DNA of 64,000 nt from Variovorax ginsengisoli. GTDB lineage: Bacteria; Pseudomonadota; Gammaproteobacteria; Burkholderiales; Burkholderiaceae_C. A program made the translations under genes and the position numbers. The stretch lies in the NCBI RefSeq assembly GCF_006438845.1, contig NZ_RCZJ01000002.1, forward strand, positions 919,570-983,569. Reading direction: 5' to 3'. The notes below the pieces were generated by a model, which was given only the letters and a program-made list of their open reading frames with translations, ran no database searches and had not been told where the DNA came from. Shown here one piece after another: positions 48,803-57,111 of this stretch (within the stretch, counting starts at the first letter, position 1; every line of letters starts with the position of its first letter).

Positions 48803-49308
48803 TCAACCCCGCCCCGCCACCCCCCGCAACGCCGCCCGAATCGTCGACAACCCGCGCAGCAAATGCGCATCCAGCTCCTCCAGCATCGCGTTCAGGTCAT
48901 CCCCGATCGCCAGCTTCAGAAACAGCTGGTGGTTCTCCGCATAGTCCGGCTGGGGCGTGTGCGTGAGGCGGCACACGGCGAAGCCGAGCTGGATCTTCTG
49001 GGTCATCTGCTGCCACACGTCGAGCAGCAGGTGGTTGCCGCAGCGTTCGTCGACCAGGCCGTGGAAGTGCGCCTCGGCGGCTCTTTCGCGGTTGGGGTCG
49101 CGGTTGGCGGCGGCTTCGGCCAGGGCTTCGAAGCGGGCGGTCATCTCGGTGCGGAAGGGGGCTCGCGTTGCGGCCCGAGGCAGATAGGGACCTTCCTTTT
49201 CCATGATTCGGCGCACCTCATACACATCGCTCATCGTGTCTCGTCGATGTCGGCGACGTAGGTGCCGGCGTAGGGGCGGTTCACGACCAGGCCGGTTTCG
49301 ATGAATGT
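48803..49308 (-). pseudogene. GntR family regulator remnant (FCD domain), frameshifted
   Basis: The minus strand encodes the end of a GntR/FadR-type regulator. One frame (about 49240-49308) gives ETGLVVNRPYAGTYVADIDE, the wing and linker typical of the DNA-binding domain, then stops. The next frame continues DVYEVRRIMEKEGPYLPRAA and an FCD ligand-binding domain to 48803. Removing two bases from the GTGT at 49236-49239 rejoins both frames. The recognition helix is missing. A 143-residue FCD-only ORF from 49234 could still be translated. Confidence 0.75.
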
Positions 49309-49532
49309 TCAAGACGTGAGCCTCAGCAGCGCCGCGACGTAGGGCATTGACGCAGTACTGCCGTAGCCCCGCGCGCCGCGCCCACCTCAGCCACAAAGCC
49401 TGGGGCAAATGCCCTACGCGCGCTGGTGCATCCGAATCTGTTTTTGCGCGACCCGCGTATCTACGATCCCAATCGCTCGCTTCACGGCGGGCGCCGAGGC
49501 AATGGTGCCGCGGATCTCACAAAGGCGAAGCA
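49309..49532. other. 224-base gap between the island and the stress genes
   Basis: No convincing gene or repeat was seen. It holds the likely right junction of the accessory region and the promoter area of the CsbD-like gene, whose start has AAAGGCGAAG just upstream. Confidence 0.4.
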
Positions 49533-49724
49533 ATGAACAAAGACACCGTCGACGGCAACCTCAAGCAGGTCAAGGGTTCGGTCAAAGAGGCGCTGGGCAA
49601 GGTCACCGGCAACACGCGCCTCGAGGTCGAAGGCGCCACGGAGAAAGTCGCCGGCAAGGCGCAAGAGGCCGTTGGAGACACCAAGGACGCGGCCAAGAAG
49701 GCTGCGGACAAGCTGCGCGATTGA
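49533..49724 (+). CDS. CsbD family stress protein
   Basis: 63-residue hydrophilic protein of the CsbD family (general stress proteins; in B. subtilis part of the sigma-B regulon). It has the repeated KVTGN/KVAGKAQEAVGD pattern and ends in a Lys/Asp-rich helix. Start ATG 49533. First of four tandem genes that look stress-related. Precise role unknown. Confidence 0.9.
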   Translation: MNKDTVDGNLKQVKGSVKEALGKVTGNTRLEVEGATEKVAGKAQEAVGDTKDAAKKAADKLRD

Positions 49725-49804
49725 GCCGCCCGGCCCGCAGTGGGCCGTGTCGCCATCGCGATGAATCACCTCCATTCCCATCACACACATACCAAGGAAA
49801 AACC

Positions 49805-50053
49805 ATGTTCGAACGAGCTGAAGGAACCATGCAAAACATCGCAGGCCGCGTGCAGGACGCATTCGGCGCCGCCACCGGCGACACCGGCACGCAGCTGGAA
49901 GGCAAGGCCCGCCAAGCCGCGGGACGTGCGCAACAGAGCTACGGGCAGCTGCTCGACCAAGTGCGCGAATCCGCGGTGACGAATCCGCTCGGCACGCTCG
50001 CCGTCATGGCCGGTGTCGGCTTCGTGCTGGGTGCGATCTGGGCGCGTCGCTGA
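49805..50053 (+). CDS. CsbD-like protein with C-terminal membrane anchor
   Basis: 82-residue protein. Residues 1-50 follow the CsbD pattern (QNIAGRVQDAFGAATGD, LEGKARQAAGRAQQSYG). The C-terminus is a membrane segment with a glycine pattern (GTLAVMAGVGFVLGAIWARR), as in the DUF883/ElaB proteins that tether to the inner membrane. AAGGA lies nine bases upstream. It follows the first CsbD gene by 80 bases. Confidence 0.82.
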   Translation: MFERAEGTMQNIAGRVQDAFGAATGDTGTQLEGKARQAAGRAQQSYGQLLDQVRESAVTNPLGTLAVMAGVGFVLGAIWARR

Positions 50054-50093
50054 ACCGCGGGTCTTTCGAAAAATCACGACAACAAGGAGATCC

Positions 50094-51104
50094 ATGACTG
50101 CACCTCGCACCGTCTTAGCAGCCGACGCCGCGCCTCAGGCGCTCCATCTGCCCGCCTCGCGCGTTTCCTGGGGCGCCATCTTCGCGGGGCTGTTCCTCGC
50201 ACTGGCCACCTACCTCTTTCTCGGCGTGCTCGGCACCGCCATCGGCTCCGGGTCGATCGACGCGATGCAGGCCGGCAATCCGCTCGCCGGCTTCGGCACC
50301 GGTGCGGGCGTGTGGGTCGGCGTGTCGACCATCGTCGCGCTGGCGGTGGGCGCCTTCTTCGCAGGCCGCACGGCACCGGGCAAGGGCATTCTTCACGGCG
50401 TGCTGTGCTGGGCCGTGACCACGCTGGTCACGGTGTATGCGCTTTCGTCGCTGGCGGGCGGCGTGATCGGCACCGCGTCGCGCGTGGCCGGCAGCGGCAT
50501 TTCGCTCGCAGGCCAGGGCGTTGCCGCCGCAGCGCCCGGCATCGCGTCGGGTGTGAAAGACCAGATGCAGAAGAACGGCGTCGACTTCGATTTTTCCGAC
50601 GCTCGCAAGCAGCTTGAAACGCTGCTGCGCCAGACCGGCAAGGCGGAGCTGAACCCCGACACGCTGAAGTCGAAGGCGAACGAGGCCGTGCAGGACGGCA
50701 AGTCGACGGCCGGCAACGCGGCCACGACGCCGCAGGCTTCGGGCGACGACCTGTCGAGCCTGTTCGACCGCCTGCGCCAGAAGGCACAGCCGAGCCTCGA
50801 CGCCGCCGACAAGGAAGCATTGGTGAACGTCATCATGGCGCGCACCGGCAAGAGCCGGCCCGAAGCCGAGCAGATCGCCGCGAACTACGAGCAGAGCTAC
50901 AACCAGGCGCTCGCCAAGTACAACGAACTGAAGGTGCAGGCCGAGCAGAAGGCGCGCGAGGCCGGCGAAGCCGCCGCCAAGGGCGTCAGCAAGGCGGCGT
51001 GGGCAGGCGTGATCGTGATGCTCATCGGGCTGCTGGTCTCTGCCGCGGCGGGCTTCTTCGGGCGCAGCACGGCGCGCCGCAGCGAGCCCCTCTTTGCGCT
51101 GTAA
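50094..51104 (+). CDS. Membrane protein with long central domain, stress cluster
   Basis: 336-residue protein. Segments near 25-45, 75-95 and 105-130 cross the membrane, and a last one lies near 305-325. The section between (about 155-300) is hydrophilic, helical and Ala/Lys/Glu-rich. AAGGAG precedes the ATG at 50094. The hydrophobic N-terminal part resembles PhnA-like or YrvL-type small membrane proteins, but no firm family was recognised. Tandem with CsbD genes. Confidence 0.7.
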   Translation: MTAPRTVLAADAAPQALHLPASRVSWGAIFAGLFLALATYLFLGVLGTAIGSGSIDAMQAGNPLAGFGTGAGVWVGVSTIVALAVGAFFAGRTAPGKGILHGVLCWAVTTLVTVYALSSLAGGVIGTASRVAGSGISLAGQGVAAAAPGIASGVKDQMQKNGVDFDFSDARKQLETLLRQTGKAELNPDTLKSKANEAVQDGKSTAGNAATTPQASGDDLSSLFDRLRQKAQPSLDAADKEALVNVIMARTGKSRPEAEQIAANYEQSYNQALAKYNELKVQAEQKAREAGEAAAKGVSKAAWAGVIVMLIGLLVSAAAGFFGRSTARRSEPLFAL

Positions 51105-51149
51105 GCGAGCGCACCACGGGCGGCCGTCGCCACGGTCGCCCGCCAGGCC

Positions 51150-52628
51150 ATGACAGATCCCATTCTTCAGACCCAGACCGACCGGCACCAGCTCCAGCAG
51201 ATCATCGCGGGCCTCTCCGAGGGCGTGATCCTGGTGGAGCCCGACCAGCGCGTGGTGTGGGCCAACGAGGCCGCGCTGGCGATGCACGGCGTCGATTCGG
51301 TCGAGGCACTCGGGCACAACGTGACGCAGTACCGCGAACGTTTTCGGCTGCGCTACCGCAACAACCATCCGCTCGGCGACGGCCAGTACCCGATCGAGCG
51401 GGTGATTGCCGGCGAATGCTTCACTGATGTGGTGGTGGAGGTTTTCCTTGCCGAAGACGACGAGGTGAGCTGGGTCCACCGCGTGCGCAGCCTGGTGCTG
51501 ACCGACCGCAAGGGCGATCCCGACCTGTTGGTGCTCATTCTTCACGACGCGAGCGAATGGGCCGATGCCGAAGAGCGCTTCGAGAAAACCTTCAACGCCA
51601 ACCCCGCACCCGCGCTGATCTGCCGGCTGAGCGACCAGCGCTACATCAAGGTGAACCAGGGCTTCCTGGAGATGACGGGCTACGTGCGCGAAGACGTGGT
51701 GGGCCGCTCGGTGTACGAGCTCGACGTGTTCGCCAACGCCGACAAGCGCGAGCTCGCCGTGACCCGGCTCGGCGAGGGCGGCACCATCCCGCAGATGGAG
51801 TCGGAACTGCGCATGCCCGACGGCGGCCACAAGCCGGTGGTGGTGGCGGGCCAGCCGATCGACATCGGCGAAGAGGCCTGCATGCTCTTCACCTTCATGG
51901 ACCTCGAGCCCCGCCGCAAGGCAGAGAGCACCTTGCGCCAGAGCGAGGAACGCTTTCAGAAGGCCTTTCGCATGCTGCCGGTGCCCAGTGCCGTGCTGCG
52001 CGGCGGCGACCTGGTGGTGCTGGACATCAACGATGCCTTCAGCGCCGTGACCGGCTACACAGGCCCGGACGTGGTGGGGCGCCCTGGCGCCGAAACCGCC
52101 ATCTGGCTGGACGATGCCCATGCCGACATTGCGCGTCGGCTGGTCGACGGCGAGAGCGTGCGCAACGCCGAGTTCAAGATCGGCCGCAAGAACGGCGAGC
52201 CGATGGATGCGCTGGTGTCCGCGGAAAACGTGTCGATCAACGGCCAGGATTGCGTACTGCTGGCGTGGCTCGACATCACCGAGCGCAAGCGCTCCGAAAC
52301 CGAACTGGTCAGCGCCATCGAAACCGTGATGCAGGACGCCTCCTGGTTCAGCCACTCGCTGGTCGAAAAGCTGGCGAACGTCAGGCGGCCGGGCCGCACC
52401 GACACTGCGCGGCTCGACGACCTCACCAAGCGCGAACGCCAGGTGTTCGACGGGCTGTGCGAGGGCCATTCCGACAAGGAGATCGCCAAGACGCTCGGCG
52501 TGGCGTTGAGCACGGTGCGCAACCACGTCGCGACCGTCTACGCCAAGCTCGACGTGCACAGCCGCGGCGCCGCCCTGCTGTGGGCGCGCGACCACGGCTA
52601 CCTGGCGGCATCGCGCCCATCGCGCTGA
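51150..52628 (+). CDS. Multi-PAS LuxR-type transcriptional regulator
   Basis: 492-residue cytoplasmic protein. Three PAS domains (about 12-135, 145-260 and 272-385; motifs such as VNQGFLEMTGYVREDVVG and DINDAFSAVTGYTG) precede a C-terminal LuxR/GerE helix-turn-helix (about 425-485, LTKRERQVFDGLCEGHSDKEIAKTLGVALSTVRNHVA). It would sense a small signal through PAS and act on DNA. No receiver domain or paired kinase is adjacent. It follows the stress cluster by 45 bases. Confidence 0.9.
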   Translation: MTDPILQTQTDRHQLQQIIAGLSEGVILVEPDQRVVWANEAALAMHGVDSVEALGHNVTQYRERFRLRYRNNHPLGDGQYPIERVIAGECFTDVVVEVFLAEDDEVSWVHRVRSLVLTDRKGDPDLLVLILHDASEWADAEERFEKTFNANPAPALICRLSDQRYIKVNQGFLEMTGYVREDVVGRSVYELDVFANADKRELAVTRLGEGGTIPQMESELRMPDGGHKPVVVAGQPIDIGEEACMLFTFMDLEPRRKAESTLRQSEERFQKAFRMLPVPSAVLRGGDLVVLDINDAFSAVTGYTGPDVVGRPGAETAIWLDDAHADIARRLVDGESVRNAEFKIGRKNGEPMDALVSAENVSINGQDCVLLAWLDITERKRSETELVSAIETVMQDASWFSHSLVEKLANVRRPGRTDTARLDDLTKRERQVFDGLCEGHSDKEIAKTLGVALSTVRNHVATVYAKLDVHSRGAALLWARDHGYLAASRPSR

Positions 52629-52669
52629 AGCGGCCGCGGGCCGGCGCGCGATGCGCGATCATCGCGGGC

Positions 52670-53605
52670 ATGACAACCGCGGTCTGCACGCTCTTCGAAG
52701 GCCACTACCACCACGGCGTGGCGACGCTCGTGAACTCGCTGGTCGAAGCCGGGTACGAGGGCACCGTGTGGGTCGGGCACCGCGGGCCGCTTCCGGCGTG
52801 GTTGACGCGGCATGCCGGGTTCGACAGCCAGGCAGGCAATCTGCAGGTCACGCCGCGGGTTGCTTTGCGCACCGTGGCGCTCGACCCGCCGCGCAGCCTC
52901 AACTACCAGAAGCCGGCTTTCATGCGCGACGTGCTGCATCTGCACGACCCGGCGGCAGAGGCGGTGGTCTACCTCGACCCCGACCTGGTCGTGAAATGCG
53001 CCTGGACCGAGGTCGCCGCGTGGTTCGCCGGCAGCGAGGTGGCGCTGGTCGAAGACCTCGACGGCGCGATGCCGGCGGACCACCCGCGCCGCGAGGGATG
53101 GCGGCGCTTCTTCGCTGCGCACGGCGAGACGCCCCAGCGCGTGCTGGCGCGCTACTACAACAGCGGCTTCGTCGGCGTGCCGCGCGCGCACGACGCGCTG
53201 CTGGCGACATGGCAGCGTCTCTGCGAACGCATCGCGGCCGACCACGGCGGCGCAGCGCGGCAGCGCAAGCTGGGCACGCCCGACCACCCCTTTCATTCGA
53301 CGGACGAAGACGCGCTCAACTTCGCGCTGATGCTGAGCGACACGCCGCTGCACACGCAGGGCCCGGAGGCGATGGATTTCGTGGCGGGCGGGCGGCACCT
53401 GTCGCACGCGGTGGGCGCGGCCAAGCCCTGGCAGGGCCGGCATTTTCGTGGCGCGCTGCGCGGGCGGCCACCGTCGGCGGCGAGCCAGTCCTTCTATCGG
53501 TTCACGCGTGGCCCGCTGGCGTCGCTGTCGGCGCTGACGCTGGCACGTCGGCGCGTGTCGATGGCGTTGGCGACGGCGCTGGGGCGCGTGTACCGGCAGC
53601 GCTGA
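52670..53605 (+). CDS. Putative nucleotide-sugar glycosyltransferase
   Basis: 311-residue protein with a GT-A-like N-terminus (TLFEGHYHHGVATLVNSLVEAGYEGTVWVG) and a DPD motif (VVYLDPDLVV, about 104-106) that would bind the metal and sugar nucleotide, followed by RYYNSGFVGV and DEDALNFAL. It resembles uncharacterised GT8-like transferases. Start ATG 52670. Acceptor unknown. It converges with the GAF-domain gene, whose stop lies 2 bases away. Confidence 0.75.
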   Translation: MTTAVCTLFEGHYHHGVATLVNSLVEAGYEGTVWVGHRGPLPAWLTRHAGFDSQAGNLQVTPRVALRTVALDPPRSLNYQKPAFMRDVLHLHDPAAEAVVYLDPDLVVKCAWTEVAAWFAGSEVALVEDLDGAMPADHPRREGWRRFFAAHGETPQRVLARYYNSGFVGVPRAHDALLATWQRLCERIAADHGGAARQRKLGTPDHPFHSTDEDALNFALMLSDTPLHTQGPEAMDFVAGGRHLSHAVGAAKPWQGRHFRGALRGRPPSAASQSFYRFTRGPLASLSALTLARRRVSMALATALGRVYRQR

Positions 53606-53606
53606 T

Positions 53607-54170
53607 TCAGCCGGCGTTCAACACCCAAGGCGTGGCGAGCAGCGCCAGCAGTTGCACCAGCGCCAGCTCCTGCGGCTGCCAGGTCGGTCGCGTGCCGAGC
53701 AGGTTGAAGGTCGCGACACAACGGCCTCGGGCATCGAGCAGCGGGACGTTGACGATGGCGCGCAGCCCCAGCGACGCGATGAGCGCGTGGTCGTCGAAGA
53801 CTTCGCTCAGGGCGGCGTCGCCCTCGCCCACGAAGATCTGCGCGCCGCGAAGCAGTTGGCGCGTCCACGGCGTCAGCGTCTTGCGCTTGCGGCCGCCGAT
53901 CGGATAGGCCGCGGCGTCGGAGGTCCATACGCGCTGGAGCTCGATGGTGTCGCCGTCGCGCGCGTCGGGCGGCGATGCATCGATGTTGACCGTGAGCAAG
54001 CCCTCGCCCAACAGCCGGCGGCGCACGCCGTCGATGCACTGCAATGCCGCGTCGCGGTCGCGTGCGCGCGGCAAGTCGTGCACCAGAACCTGGCAGATGT
54101 CGAGCGGCAGGCACAGCGGCCCTGCATCACCCTCTCCGAGGGCCGCGGCGTCCGCAACGGCCTCACTCAT
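53607..54170 (-). CDS. GAF domain protein
   Basis: 187-residue soluble protein consisting almost only of a GAF domain (about 20-180), with GLRAIVNVPLLDARGRCVATFNLLG as the core strand-turn. It presumably binds a small molecule, possibly to modulate a partner. It overlaps the upstream Bug receptor gene by eight bases and so belongs to that transcript. GAF proteins of this kind are often linked with GGT and Bug genes in this group. Confidence 0.8.
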   Translation of the reverse strand: MSEAVADAAALGEGDAGPLCLPLDICQVLVHDLPRARDRDAALQCIDGVRRRLLGEGLLTVNIDASPPDARDGDTIELQRVWTSDAAAYPIGGRKRKTLTPWTRQLLRGAQIFVGEGDAALSEVFDDHALIASLGLRAIVNVPLLDARGRCVATFNLLGTRPTWQPQELALVQLLALLATPWVLNAG

Positions 54171-55128
54171 TCTTGATGCCCAGCTCGCGAATGACCTTGC
54201 CGTAGCGGTCGGCGTCGCTGCGCAGCACGGTCGCGAATTGCTGCGGCGTGCCCTTGACGATCTCGACGCCCATCGACTCCATGCGCGTGCGCACCTCGGG
54301 CTGCGCCAGCGCCTTGTTGATCTCGTCGTTCAGTTTGGTGACCAGCTCCTTGGGCATGTTGGCCGGGCCGAAGGCGCCGTACCACACGCCGATTTCGTAG
54401 CCGGGCAGGGTCTCGGCCACGGTGGGTGCATCGGGCAGCAGCGGCGAGCGCTTGGCCTCGGTCACGCCCAGCAGGCGCAGCTTGCCGGCCTTGACGTGCG
54501 GCAGCGTTTGCGTGCCGGCCGAGAACAGCACCTGCGTCTGGTTCGACACCGTGTCGACCACCGCGGGCGCGCCACCCTTGTAGGGCACGTGCAGCATCTG
54601 GATGCCCGCGGCCTTCTCGAACAGCACCGCGCTCAGGTGGTTGGTGGAGCCGGGACCGGCCGATGCGTAGGCCAGCTTGCCGGGATTGGCCTTGGCGTAA
54701 GCGATGAACTCCTTCACGTTGGTCACGGGCACGGCCGGGTTGATGACCATGGTGTTGATCACGTTGGCCATCTGCGCGATGGGCGTGAAGTCCTCGACGC
54801 CGCGAAAGGGCATGGCGGGCATCAGTGCGGGGTTCATCGCGTGCGTGCTCATCGAGCCGATCAGCAGCGTGTAGCCGTCGGGCTTGGCCTTGGCGACGAA
54901 GTTGGAGCCGATGTTGCCGGACGCACCGGCACGGTTGTCGACGATGACCGTCTGGCCCAAGGACCTGGTGAGCTGTTCGGCCAGCGAGCGCGCCAGGATG
55001 TCGGTCGAGCCGCCGGGTGCCCAAGGCACCACCAGCGTGATGGGCTTGTCGGGCCAGTCGGCGGCGGCGAACTGGGCGAAGCCGCAAAGGGCGATCAGCG
55101 TGATGCCGCGTCGGATGCTTGAAAACAT
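54163..55128 (-). CDS. Bug/TctC family periplasmic receptor
   Basis: Tripartite tricarboxylate transporter-type solute receptor, 321 residues, with a signal peptide ending near FAAA-D and the family patterns PDKPITLVVPWAPGGSTD and DNRAGASGNIGSNFVAKAKPDGYTLL. As usual for Bug proteins of this group there is no adjacent tctAB. Next to a gamma-glutamyltransferase-family gene, the ligand may be an acyl amino acid or similar carboxylate. Start ATG 55128 with GGAG upstream. Confidence 0.93.
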   Translation of the reverse strand: MFSSIRRGITLIALCGFAQFAAADWPDKPITLVVPWAPGGSTDILARSLAEQLTRSLGQTVIVDNRAGASGNIGSNFVAKAKPDGYTLLIGSMSTHAMNPALMPAMPFRGVEDFTPIAQMANVINTMVINPAVPVTNVKEFIAYAKANPGKLAYASAGPGSTNHLSAVLFEKAAGIQMLHVPYKGGAPAVVDTVSNQTQVLFSAGTQTLPHVKAGKLRLLGVTEAKRSPLLPDAPTVAETLPGYEIGVWYGAFGPANMPKELVTKLNDEINKALAQPEVRTRMESMGVEIVKGTPQQFATVLRSDADRYGKVIRELGIKNE

Positions 55129-55163
55129 GGGAAGACTCCTCGAGGACAGAAAAAGAATAGGGT

Positions 55164-57005
55164 TCAGCGGCCGACCGCGTAACCCTGCATGCCGCGCGGG
55201 TTGGCCGCAGCGCGCAGCAGCAGGCGGCCTTGCGCGTCGTGTTCGCGGGTGCAGGCCGACATGCGGCTTTCGGACCATGGGTCGCCGACCTTCACGTCGT
55301 GCCCGGCGGCGCGCAGCGCGTCGAGCGTCTCGGCCGGAAAGCGCGACTCGGCCGTCAGGCGATTCAGCGTGGTCGAGCGCGGCCAGAACGACGCGGGGAA
55401 ATGGTCGACGTGCCAGGCCGGCGCATCGATGGCCTCCTGCAGGTTCATGCCGTGCACCGCGTGGCGCAGGAAGAAGGCCGGCGACCACTGGTCCTGCTGG
55501 TCGCCGCCGGGCGTGCCGAACACCATGTACGGCTCACCGTCGCGCAGCGCGAGCGAAGGCGACAGCGTGGTGCAGGGCGGCACGCCGGGCGTCACGGTGT
55601 TGGGCAGGCCGTCGTCGAGCCAGGTCATCTGCAGGCGCGTGTTGAGCGAGAAGCCGAGCGACGGAATCACCGGGCTCGACGACAGCCAGCCGCCCGAGGG
55701 CGTGGCCGCGACCATGTTGCCGTGCCGGTCGATCACGTCGATGTGGCAGGTGTCGCCGACGAAGACTTCGCGCTCGGCCCATTCCGAGATCGGCGGCAGC
55801 GCGGCGAAGGTCGGTTCGCCGACGCCGAAGCGCGTGTCGGCGGTCAGCAGCGTGCGGCGTGCCACGTCGAGGTCGGGCAGGCGCGGCGCCTGGCCGAGCG
55901 GCGCGCCGGGCTGGAGCTGCTGCGACGCGCGGTCGCCGACCGACATCCAGCGCTGGCGCAGGTAGTCGTCGGACAGCAGCGCCATCTGCGCCTCGCGCGA
56001 GGCGCCCGGCGCACTGCCGTACCAGGCCAGGCGGTCGGCCATCGCCAGCTTGGCGGCTTCGGCGATGCGGTGCACGAAGCCGGCGCTGTGCGGCGCGTGC
56101 TGATCGAGGCCGGCGTGGCGCAGCATGCCGATCTGCTCGAGAAAGGCCGGGCCCTGGCTCCAGAAGCCGCATTTGGCCAGCGTGTAGCGGCCGAAGTCGA
56201 CGGTGAGCGGCGCCTCGACCGTCGGCTTCCACTGGGCCATGTCCTCGTAGCGCAGCAGGCCGGCGTGCTTCTCGCCGGTGGTGTCCTGCACCTGCTCGGT
56301 GCGATAGAAGCTGTCGATTTCGCGCGCGACGAAGCCCTGGTACCAGCAACGCATCGCGGCGTCGATGGTGCCGGTGCGCGTGCCGTCGCCGTGGTGGTCG
56401 GCCGTGTGCAAGATGCGTTCGTAGGTCGCGGCCAGCTGCGGCAGGCGGAACAGCGCGCCGGGCATCGGCACCTTGCCGTCGGGCAGCCACACATCGGCCG
56501 ACGAATGCCATTGGTCGCGGAACAGCGACTGCACCGCGACGATGGCCTGCACCGCGCGCGGGATGAGCGGAAAGCCGTCGCGCGCATAGCCGATGGCCGG
56601 CGCCAGCACGTCGGCCAGCGACCAGGTGCCGTGGTCGCGCAGCATCGTCAGCCAGGCCCCGAAGGCGCCGGGCACGGTGGCCGGCAACAGGCCGATGCCC
56701 GGGACCTGCTCGACGCCCAGCCGGCGAAAGGCGGCGGCGGTGGCCTCGGCCGGCGCGGCGCCCTGGCCGCACACCGACTGCATGCGGCGGTCCTTCTCGC
56801 TCCAGAACAGGATCGGCACTTCGCCGCCCGGGCCATTGAGGTGCGGCTCCACCACCTGCAGCACGAAGCCGCCGGCGACGGCCGCGTCGAAGGCGTTGCC
56901 ACCGCGCTCGAGCACGCCCATGGCGGTCTGCGCGGCGAGCCAGTGGGTGGCCGCGGCAACGCCGTGCGTGCCGGTGATTTCAGGGCGGGTGGTGAACGTG
57001 CTCAT
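55164..57005 (-). CDS. Gamma-glutamyltransferase family protein
   Basis: 613-residue Ntn hydrolase related to GGT and cephalosporin acylase. It has no signal peptide. The N-terminal AAATHWLAAQTAMGVLERGGNAFDAAVA is typical. The autoprocessing site is GDTCHIDVIDRHGN, where the Thr would be the nucleophile; the usual second Thr (TTH) is Cys here. FGTPGGDQQDQW supplies the oxyanion/substrate loop. Likely acts on cytoplasmic gamma-glutamyl or acyl compounds. Operon with the Bug receptor, divergent from a LysR gene. Confidence 0.9.
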   Translation of the reverse strand: MSTFTTRPEITGTHGVAAATHWLAAQTAMGVLERGGNAFDAAVAGGFVLQVVEPHLNGPGGEVPILFWSEKDRRMQSVCGQGAAPAEATAAAFRRLGVEQVPGIGLLPATVPGAFGAWLTMLRDHGTWSLADVLAPAIGYARDGFPLIPRAVQAIVAVQSLFRDQWHSSADVWLPDGKVPMPGALFRLPQLAATYERILHTADHHGDGTRTGTIDAAMRCWYQGFVAREIDSFYRTEQVQDTTGEKHAGLLRYEDMAQWKPTVEAPLTVDFGRYTLAKCGFWSQGPAFLEQIGMLRHAGLDQHAPHSAGFVHRIAEAAKLAMADRLAWYGSAPGASREAQMALLSDDYLRQRWMSVGDRASQQLQPGAPLGQAPRLPDLDVARRTLLTADTRFGVGEPTFAALPPISEWAEREVFVGDTCHIDVIDRHGNMVAATPSGGWLSSSPVIPSLGFSLNTRLQMTWLDDGLPNTVTPGVPPCTTLSPSLALRDGEPYMVFGTPGGDQQDQWSPAFFLRHAVHGMNLQEAIDAPAWHVDHFPASFWPRSTTLNRLTAESRFPAETLDALRAAGHDVKVGDPWSESRMSACTREHDAQGRLLLRAAANPRGMQGYAVGR

Positions 57006-57067
57006 GGTCTGGAAGCGTCAACGAAGAAGCCTCGATTCTGGACGCATGAAATAGACCAACCTGCATG

Positions 57068-57098
57068 GATTGCTATAGATGCATGCATCGATTGCTAT
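57068..57098. repeat. Direct repeats around a palindrome in the GGT-LysR intergenic region
   Basis: Two copies of GATTGCTAT (57068-57076 and 57090-57098), 22 bases apart, flank the perfect 12-base palindrome GATGCATGCATC (57078-57089). The layout suits a LysR-type operator between divergent genes; it overlaps the longer possible start of the LysR gene. Confidence 0.55.
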
Positions 57099-57111
57099 GC
57101 TCGCCACCGCC

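Noticed and set aside
48863..49261. Plus-strand open frame opposite the GntR remnant
   Set aside because: It is the complement of the recognisable FCD domain and shows only antisense-type composition.
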